DNA of 64,000 nt from Fumia sp045121595. GTDB taxonomy: Bacteria > Bacillota > Clostridia > Oscillospirales > Ruminococcaceae. The notes below the pieces were generated by a model. That model searched no databases. It was not told where the DNA came from and saw only the letters and a program-made list of their open reading frames with translations. This document shows, piece by piece, positions 58,260 to 64,000 of this stretch (its first letter is position 1; each line of letters begins with the position of its first letter). The stretch lies in contig JBGVGI010000069.1 in the NCBI GenBank assembly GCA_045121595.1, forward strand, positions 1 to 64,000. The letters run 5' to 3'. Position numbers and translations under genes: made by a program.

Positions 58260-60250
58260 AACTCGATTATAACCCCTTCAAACGGACTTATATTGTCAAT
58301 TTCGAAGAACTGATAACGTCCGCCGTAAATATTTTCTTGCTTTTTGGATTTAATTTTCTTGCTCTTTTTATACATAAAATGAAGTTTCCCGCATTTTTTA
58401 TCGGTTCTCACCGCAACAGTAACTTTACCCGAGTCGTCATTCGTCGTGTTAAAAAGTGTGACACAAATTCGGTTTTCATTTGTTAAAGTTATATTTCTGA
58501 TAAGGTGATAGTCATCAACAAAGGAAATAAGCTTTCCTTTTGAAAGATATACAAAAAGACGTTTTAACTGTTTTGCCTTGAAAGTATCGGAAACCCAGTC
58601 AAAAGGATAATACCCCGCTACGCAGACCTTGCCGCCTTTTTCGTTTTCACAAACGCCAAGACAACATTCTGCCATCACCTTATCACTGTAATCAACGATA
58701 GATGCTATATTTTCACAATTTTCTTTCGTTGCCTTAAAGCCGTAAGCATCGTTTGGATGGAATGCCTGCCTGCCGTTTCGTGTACCATTTTCAATCCCTT
58801 CATTCAAAGGATGAGCAAGATAAAATTCCCTTGCATCGACGGGAATTTCTTTTTCGGTTTCAAATCCCGTAAGCTCAGAAAATCCCATTCCATTGAGCGT
58901 ATCAAGCGCTTTGGAATCAAGATAAACTCCACCCGAAAGAATTTCTTCGAGCTTTTCTTTTTCGTATGCCAAAGGAGATTTTCCTCTGAACATAGTAACG
59001 TTCGCCTTGTCATTATGGTAACATTCGGGCAAACCCAAAGTGAAAATTTCCCTTGCAAAGGTAGCGTACATTTCGCCGTCGGTGTCAAAATATCTTCCCT
59101 CGGGAACTGCAGACTGACTGTAAATGCTCCAACCCGTATGAATACCCTCAGGGGTAAGACCTTTTAAAAGCTCTGCTTGTTTTTTGTAAAATTTATTGAG
59201 TTTTGCTATAGCTTTCAGGTGCGGAATAACAGTTTCCGCCTTTTCGCCCGTCTCACCGGGAACGATATTGAATGCCGCACCCGTACAACCTACTGTCATA
59301 CTCATGGAAGCCTCAATTGCTGTTGATTTGGGGCTTTTTTTGATAAGTTGATGAGGGAAATTTTCAATTTCCGACTGAATAACAGTAACACAGGATGGCA
59401 GATATGCGTTCTGTCTGCCTGACTGCTCCTGCTTTCTTACAATGTGATTGCGGTAGTTTTCGTCCTCGTAAGCACCACCGCCGGGACGCCACATAATCTC
59501 ATATTTTCCGTTATCCGAAAGGGCATTAGCATAACGCTCAAACTGATAACCCTCAAAATATCTTTCACCCGTCATAAAACCTAAAGTGATGCCTTCATCA
59601 ATATCTCTGACGGTTTTTCCTATGGTAGCAAGAAGATTTACAATGGCATCACTCTGGTGGTCAAGCCAGAGTTTTCTTAAGGGTACATTTTCTTTATTAA
59701 GTTCTTTTTTCAGTTCTTCTCTTGTATAAGAGAAATTATTCTTTCTGTTGAAGGTGTCAATACAGTTATCGCAAAAACAACCCCAGCCTATCGGCATATG
59801 GCCATATCGCACGTCATCGTCTATCCAGATGAAATCAGGATTTGCCGAGCAAAGTTTTGTATACGCAGGTTTTACGTACTCATCAAGGTATTTTTCGTTA
59901 CGCATACAGTAACTGCCCTTGCAGACTTCACCGTCGATATTGGTCATATAGGTATACTTATCCCCAAGCCCGTTTTCGAGTTGTTCGCAGTGGTGACCTA
60001 TTGTTGCTAAAATATTTATACCGCCCTCGAAGCCTTTTTGCTTTGCCTCATTAATTCTATCTTTCATAATCTCAAGGCGGTGGGAAAGTTCATCCAAAGT
60101 CAAAGGGATATGAGTTGTAGAAGTAAATAAAGCAATCTGGGAGATACCACAGTCATACTTTTTAAGAAGTTTTAACATTTCAGAATAATTATCATCATCG
60201 TACCACGTGTACTCTGCAAGGCGGATAGAATGAAGAACTTGATTTTTCAT
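58256..60250 (-). CDS. GH42-like TIM-barrel glycosidase, unassigned
   Basis: The protein has 664 residues. An N-terminal TIM barrel (about 1-350) includes IDDDVRYGHMPIGWGCFCDN, where acidic residues follow a barrel strand, and CFCDNCIDTF, a small cysteine group like the zinc site of GH42. A glutamine amidotransferase-like middle domain (about 380-560) and a C-terminal beta domain follow, the GH42-type order. There is no signal peptide. It is the first gene of the three-hydrolase operon. The family assignment is tentative. Confidence 0.65.
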   Translation of the reverse strand: MKNQVLHSIRLAEYTWYDDDNYSEMLKLLKKYDCGISQIALFTSTTHIPLTLDELSHRLEIMKDRINEAKQKGFEGGINILATIGHHCEQLENGLGDKYTYMTNIDGEVCKGSYCMRNEKYLDEYVKPAYTKLCSANPDFIWIDDDVRYGHMPIGWGCFCDNCIDTFNRKNNFSYTREELKKELNKENVPLRKLWLDHQSDAIVNLLATIGKTVRDIDEGITLGFMTGERYFEGYQFERYANALSDNGKYEIMWRPGGGAYEDENYRNHIVRKQEQSGRQNAYLPSCVTVIQSEIENFPHQLIKKSPKSTAIEASMSMTVGCTGAAFNIVPGETGEKAETVIPHLKAIAKLNKFYKKQAELLKGLTPEGIHTGWSIYSQSAVPEGRYFDTDGEMYATFAREIFTLGLPECYHNDKANVTMFRGKSPLAYEKEKLEEILSGGVYLDSKALDTLNGMGFSELTGFETEKEIPVDAREFYLAHPLNEGIENGTRNGRQAFHPNDAYGFKATKENCENIASIVDYSDKVMAECCLGVCENEKGGKVCVAGYYPFDWVSDTFKAKQLKRLFVYLSKGKLISFVDDYHLIRNITLTNENRICVTLFNTTNDDSGKVTVAVRTDKKCGKLHFMYKKSKKIKSKKQENIYGGRYQFFEIDNISPFEGVIIEL

Positions 60251-60274
60251 AGAATAACCTCACTTTATATTTTC

Positions 60275-60303
60275 ATTTTACATAATAATTTTTAAAAAGG
60301 CAA
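60275..60303 (-). promoter_or_regulatory. Promoter of the three-hydrolase operon
   Basis: TTGCCT, 17 bases, TAAAAT, reading leftward. Confidence 0.55.
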
Positions 60304-60305
60304 TA

Positions 60306-61154
60306 TTACTGCACAAAACATATTGCAATCAGTGATATTATTCCACCCGTGATCCCGATGCTTTGCCGTGGCGAAAGCTTTTCCTTAAACAAAAAAACTG
60401 ACACTAACGATGATGCAACAATGGTGCTTCCGTTGATTAACGGGAAGAAAAGCTGGCTCGGCATAATACCCGACAGTTTTAAATTGATATAGTTCATAAT
60501 GAATACACAAACACCGCATATAAAGCAGATAAACAATACTTTTTTATCTGAAACCTGAGTATCAAGCTTTCCTTTGCTTTGTATCAGGCAAAAAACAACG
60601 GCACATATAAAAGCAACGAATAAAAATCCCGAACTTTCATCCTTGTGCACCGATGCCTGATGTATTTTTTGCAAAATTCCGATTGCTCCCTGAAACAAAA
60701 AAGCAAGAAAAGTGAAGAAAAACCATGATTTCTGAGCCTTTGTTGAATTGTTTTTCTCAAAAGATAAATACAAAAAGAAAATAAGTACAAGTATCGTCAA
60801 AACCTTAAAGATACTTAACTTCTCTCCAAAAAAAGCACCTGAAAGTGACGGAATTATCATAGAAGAAGTAGTGAAAAGTAAAGTAAGATGCATGGGTCCT
60901 TTGTTTAAAGCAAGAAGCTTATACTGTGCCGAAATAAGAGTAACAACTCCAAAAATCACACCCGTAACAACGGTATACAATGAAATATTATCCGTAATCA
61001 TAAGTATACCGAATGCAACAATACAAACGATGTATGAAAGAAAATTAAAGGTTATTGCAGAAAGATTTGTTGTAAATTTTCTTTTAGCCAGATAATTTGA
61101 AAGACTATTATGCAACACCATAGATGAAATTGACGTTAAAATTGCGTAAATCAC
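60306..61154 (-). CDS. DMT-superfamily (EamA-type) transporter
   Basis: This 282-residue protein has about ten membrane helices in two EamA-like halves. The end of the second half, VASSLVSVFLFKEKLSPRQS, is the classic EamA signature. A GTG start is chosen because AAGGTGAG lies just upstream. Such carriers export or import small metabolites, including sugars in some families. It sits between an AraC regulator and a glycosidase operon, so it may move a sugar product. Confidence 0.85.
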   Translation of the reverse strand: MIYAILTSISSMVLHNSLSNYLAKRKFTTNLSAITFNFLSYIVCIVAFGILMITDNISLYTVVTGVIFGVVTLISAQYKLLALNKGPMHLTLLFTTSSMIIPSLSGAFFGEKLSIFKVLTILVLIFFLYLSFEKNNSTKAQKSWFFFTFLAFLFQGAIGILQKIHQASVHKDESSGFLFVAFICAVVFCLIQSKGKLDTQVSDKKVLFICFICGVCVFIMNYINLKLSGIMPSQLFFPLINGSTIVASSLVSVFLFKEKLSPRQSIGITGGIISLIAICFVQ

Positions 61155-61210
61155 TATAATACTCACCTTGTTTTTTTGAAAATTATACCATATATTCATC
61201 GGCTTTTCTC

Positions 61211-61240
61211 TTGATTTTTCGTCATAAAATATGGTATAAT
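61211..61240 (+). promoter_or_regulatory. Promoter of the AraC gene, within a divergent palindrome
   Basis: TTGATT, 18 bases, TATAAT. ATATGGTATAAT here is the reverse complement of ATTATACCATAT near 61183-61194, so both divergent genes have the same -10 environment. Confidence 0.65.
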
Positions 61241-61259
61241 CGTCAAAAGAGGTGTCGCT

Positions 61260-62078
61260 ATGTGGAACAGTAAATTTACAAAAATAAAAATCCCCAAACT
61301 CAATTCATTTGATTTTCAAATTAAATATAACGAGCTCTACAGAAAAAACCATACGCACCAGATAGATTTGCATATTCATAATGAATTTGAGATTTATATT
61401 AATCTCTCGGGAGACGTTTCCTTTCTGGTGGAAAATTCACTTTATCCTCTTTCGAGAGGTGACGTTATTTTAGCACGTCCTGGCGAACTGCACCACTGCG
61501 TTTACCGCAGTGACAAACCTCACAGACACTTCTGGATTTTGTTCGACTGCGAAAAAAACAGTGATTTACTTGATTTTTTAAAGCCTTTTTATAACGATAA
61601 TTATATTTCACCCAAGGGTACACTCAGAGAAGAATTGCTTGATATCTGCAATTCATTTACAGATGAACAGATTTCCGAAGAAGAAAAAATTTATCTGTTT
61701 TTCAGAATTTTTGCCATCTTAAAGCAAAGCAAAAATGAGGAAACAAAGATAAGCCCCAAGTTACCACAAGACCTCAGTAAAATCGTAAACTACATCGACG
61801 AACACATTTACGAGCAACTTACAGTTAAGGAGATTTCAAGTAAGTTGTATATAAGTCAAAGTACCCTTGAACGGCGTTTCAGGGAAATTCTGAACATCAC
61901 TCCACTGGAATTCATAAAAAAGAAAAAACTTATTTTAGCGGCACAGTTATTACATTCGGGCGAGTCAGTTCTGCAAACGGGAACAAAACTCGGTTATAAC
62001 GACAACTCTTATTTTATCAAGCTTTTTAAAAGCTACTACGGTTGCACCCCATTTGAATACAAAAAGAAAAAGCACTGA
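61260..62078 (+). CDS. AraC-family transcriptional regulator
   Basis: The protein has 272 residues. The N-terminal cupin has HQIDLHIHNEFEIYINLSG and DVILARPGELHHCVYR. Both helix-turn-helix units are present: LTVKEISSKLYISQSTLERR and VLQTGTKLGYNDNSYFIKLF followed by YYGCTPFEYKKK. It is divergent from the DMT transporter and next to the glycosidase operon, which it probably controls. GAGGTGTCGCT precedes the start. Confidence 0.92.
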   Translation: MWNSKFTKIKIPKLNSFDFQIKYNELYRKNHTHQIDLHIHNEFEIYINLSGDVSFLVENSLYPLSRGDVILARPGELHHCVYRSDKPHRHFWILFDCEKNSDLLDFLKPFYNDNYISPKGTLREELLDICNSFTDEQISEEEKIYLFFRIFAILKQSKNEETKISPKLPQDLSKIVNYIDEHIYEQLTVKEISSKLYISQSTLERRFREILNITPLEFIKKKKLILAAQLLHSGESVLQTGTKLGYNDNSYFIKLFKSYYGCTPFEYKKKKH

Positions 62079-62099
62079 CCGTTTCGGTCAGTGCTTTTT
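62067..62099. terminator. Bidirectional terminator
   Basis: AAGCACTGACC and GGTCAGTGCTT, flanked by A- and T-runs, between AraC and nifJ. Confidence 0.9.
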
Positions 62100-62113
62100 A
62101 AGTTTTAAACGAA

Positions 62114-64000
62114 TTATTCGCTCATTGCAGCGAGGCGAGCGTATTTATCTGCAGCAGCAGCTTCTGCTTTTTCGAAGAGTGCTTCAGCACGTTCGGGGTT
62201 AGCACGAGCCAAAGAGTTATAACGAACTTCGTTCATGATAAAGTCTTTGTATGCAGCTGTAGGAGCCTTACTGTCGAGGTGGAAGGGGTTCTTACCTTCA
62301 GCTTTGAGACGAGGATCGAATCTGAACAAGTGCCAGTAACCGGACTGTACAGCACGTTTTTCTTCAGCCTGAGCCTGAACCATACCACCCTTGATACCAT
62401 GGTTGATACAAGGAGCGTAAGCAATTACGAGAGAAGGACCGTTGTAGCTTTCAGCTTCAACGAATGCTTTGAGGCACTGGTTGTAGTCTGCGCCCATAGA
62501 AACCTGAGCAGTGTAAACGTAACCGTAGCTCATAGCGATAGCAGCGAGGTCTTTCTTCTTAACGTCTTTACCTGCAGCAGCGAACTGAGCGATAGCACCT
62601 GTAGGTGTAGATTTAGAAGACTGACCGCCTGTGTTGGAGTAAACTTCTGTATCGAATACGAGGATGTTTACGTCCTGACCGGAAGCGATAACGTGGTCGA
62701 GACCGCCGAAGCCGATATCGTAAGCCCATCCGTCACCACCGAGAATCCATACGGATTTCTTAGCAAGGTAATCTTTGGATTTGAGGATTTCTTTAGCAGC
62801 GTCGCAACCGCAGTTTTCCAAAGCAGCGATGAGTTTTTCAGCAGCAGCTTTGTTGGAAGCACCACAGTCAACTGTGTTGAGATATTCGCTGACAGCAGCT
62901 TTTGTTTCTTCAGTCTTAGGAGTCAAAGCTTTAATCTTTTCGATAGCAGCTTTTCTGATTGTATCCTGAGCTAAGAACATACCGTAACCGTATTCAGCGT
63001 TATCTTCAAAGAGGGAGTTAGCCCAAGCAGGACCAAAACCAGATTTGTTAACGGTGTAAGGAGTAGAAGGTGCGGAACCGCCCCAGATAGAAGAACAACC
63101 TGTTGCGTTAGCAATATACATTCTGTCACCGTAAAGCTGAGTTACGAGTTTAGCGTAAGGTGTTTCACCACAACCAGCACAAGCACCGGAGAATTCGAGC
63201 AAGGGCTGTTTGAACTGGCTACCTTTAACTGTTGTTTCTTTGAATTTTTCAAATACTTCGGGTTTTTCGGGCAAATCGAAGAGATAGTTAAATCCGTTCT
63301 GTTTTTCTCTCTGGCTGTCAAGAGATACCATTTCGAGAGCTTTTTCACCCTTCTTACCGGGACATACGTTAGCACAGAGGCCACAGTTTAAGCAGTCGAG
63401 AACAGAGATACCGATAGCAAATTTCATACCGGGCATACCTGTCATATCTGCACATTCCTGACCAGCAGGCAAGTTCTGAGCTTCAGCTTCTGTTACAGCG
63501 TAAGGACGGATAACAGCGTGAGGACAAACGAGAGAACAGAAACCACACTGGATACAGTTTTCGGATTTCCATACAGGAACGTCAACAGCTACACCACGTT
63601 TTTCAAATGCAGCAGTACCCTGAGGGAATGTACCGTCTGTACGGTCGCCTGTAAATGTGGAAACGGGCAATTCGTTACCTTTCTGACGGGAAACAGGAAT
63701 TACGATGTCGTTTACAAAATCAACAACGTCTTTTCTGTCACCTGTTGCTTTAACAACGAGGTCTGTGTCAGCAGCGTTTTTCCAAGCGTCGGGAACTTTT
63801 ACTTCGTGAACGTCAGTTGCACCACGGTCGATAGCGTCATGGTTCATCTTAACGATAGCTTCACCCTTCTTGGAGTAAGAAGCAGTAGCTGCGTCTTTCA
63901 TATATTTGATAGCGTCATCGGAAGGAATGATGTTAGCGAGTTTGAAGAATGCAGACTGCAATACAGTGTTGATTCTTCCGCCGAGGCCGATTTCTTTACC
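62114..64000 (-). CDS. nifJ: Pyruvate:ferredoxin (flavodoxin) oxidoreductase, C-terminal part
   Basis: 628 residues plus the stop codon are visible, and the gene continues beyond the right edge (the edge codons read GKEIGLGGRINTVLQSAF). It converts pyruvate and CoA to acetyl-CoA, CO2 and reduced ferredoxin. Two [4Fe-4S] ferredoxin motifs are seen (CIQCGFCSLVCP and CLNCGLCANVCP), followed by SGACAGCGETPY, whose cysteines bind the third cluster, and the thiamine diphosphate site GGDGWAYDIGFGGLDH with DTEVYSNTGGQSSKS. It is a core energy enzyme of anaerobes. A single-chain layout is indicated. Confidence 0.97.
   Translation of the reverse strand, partial: GKEIGLGGRINTVLQSAFFKLANIIPSDDAIKYMKDAATASYSKKGEAIVKMNHDAIDRGATDVHEVKVPDAWKNAADTDLVVKATGDRKDVVDFVNDIVIPVSRQKGNELPVSTFTGDRTDGTFPQGTAAFEKRGVAVDVPVWKSENCIQCGFCSLVCPHAVIRPYAVTEAEAQNLPAGQECADMTGMPGMKFAIGISVLDCLNCGLCANVCPGKKGEKALEMVSLDSQREKQNGFNYLFDLPEKPEVFEKFKETTVKGSQFKQPLLEFSGACAGCGETPYAKLVTQLYGDRMYIANATGCSSIWGGSAPSTPYTVNKSGFGPAWANSLFEDNAEYGYGMFLAQDTIRKAAIEKIKALTPKTEETKAAVSEYLNTVDCGASNKAAAEKLIAALENCGCDAAKEILKSKDYLAKKSVWILGGDGWAYDIGFGGLDHVIASGQDVNILVFDTEVYSNTGGQSSKSTPTGAIAQFAAAGKDVKKKDLAAIAMSYGYVYTAQVSMGADYNQCLKAFVEAESYNGPSLVIAYAPCINHGIKGGMVQAQAEEKRAVQSGYWHLFRFDPRLKAEGKNPFHLDSKAPTAAYKDFIMNEVRYNSLARANPERAEALFEKAEAAAADKYARLAAMSE

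Overview
The window looks like chromosomal DNA of an anaerobic, low-GC Gram-positive bacterium of class Clostridia, probably an uncultured gut relative of the Oscillospiraceae. The reasons are AT-rich DNA, strong AGGAGG-type ribosome sites, sigma-A promoters with 17-base spacers, a glycyl-radical enzyme, pyruvate:ferredoxin oxidoreductase, GTP-dependent PEP carboxykinase, DUF3048/YerB, and choline-binding-type wall repeats. This is inferred from gene content, not from a marker gene.

Left edge (1-730): the start of an isoprenylcysteine methyltransferase-like gene, a probable integration scar (the 3' half of a tRNA-Thr gene), and a palindromic repeat array. Region 733-20715 is an accessory carbohydrate region. 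It holds a CBM9-like protein, an AraC regulator divergent from a glycyl-radical enzyme, its activase and a TIM-barrel isomerase, then an MBL hydrolase/MATE/Gfo-Idh-MocA operon. After these come an AraC/sialidase/TIM-barrel hydrolase operon, a permease/GH78 rhamnosidase/SGNH esterase operon, and a second sialidase-like propeller with an HpaI aldolase opposite another AraC regulator.

Region 20829-31394 is mostly housekeeping: three tRNAs, pckG, two cyclophilins, a degenerate P-type-ATPase-like membrane protein, an RlmB-type methyltransferase, three small helical proteins, a phosphoesterase, and a nanK-nanE pair. A DUF559 nuclease cassette bounded by inverted repeats is inserted between the phosphoesterase and nanK and is flanked by a 28-bp direct repeat. 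Region 31480-38386 carries a small inverted-repeat element, a 2031-residue secreted wall-bound protein (seven discoidin-like domains, two Ig-like domains, DUF4855, wall-binding repeats) and a PqqD-like protein coupled to an OPT transporter.

Region 40359-51262 holds a dipeptidase, a thioredoxin/thioredoxin reductase/peroxiredoxin operon with a Crp/Fnr-like palindrome, a second HpaI aldolase, an amino-acid ABC transporter, an AI-2E exporter-family protein, a Gfo-type oxidoreductase and a YerB-like lipoprotein. Region 51321-62078 is a second sugar region: two duplicated Gfo/Idh/MocA genes with identical LacI/CcpA-type operators, a TIM-barrel isomerase, a three-gene glycosidase operon, a DMT transporter and an AraC regulator. 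The right edge is the C-terminal two-thirds or so of nifJ.

The glycan operons appear to work on decorated glycans (rhamnose, sialic-acid-like and fucose-like termini). None of the glycosidases shows a signal peptide and no classical sugar transporter is present, so they probably act on imported oligosaccharides, or the transporter lies elsewhere. All starts, promoters and terminators were assigned by eye.
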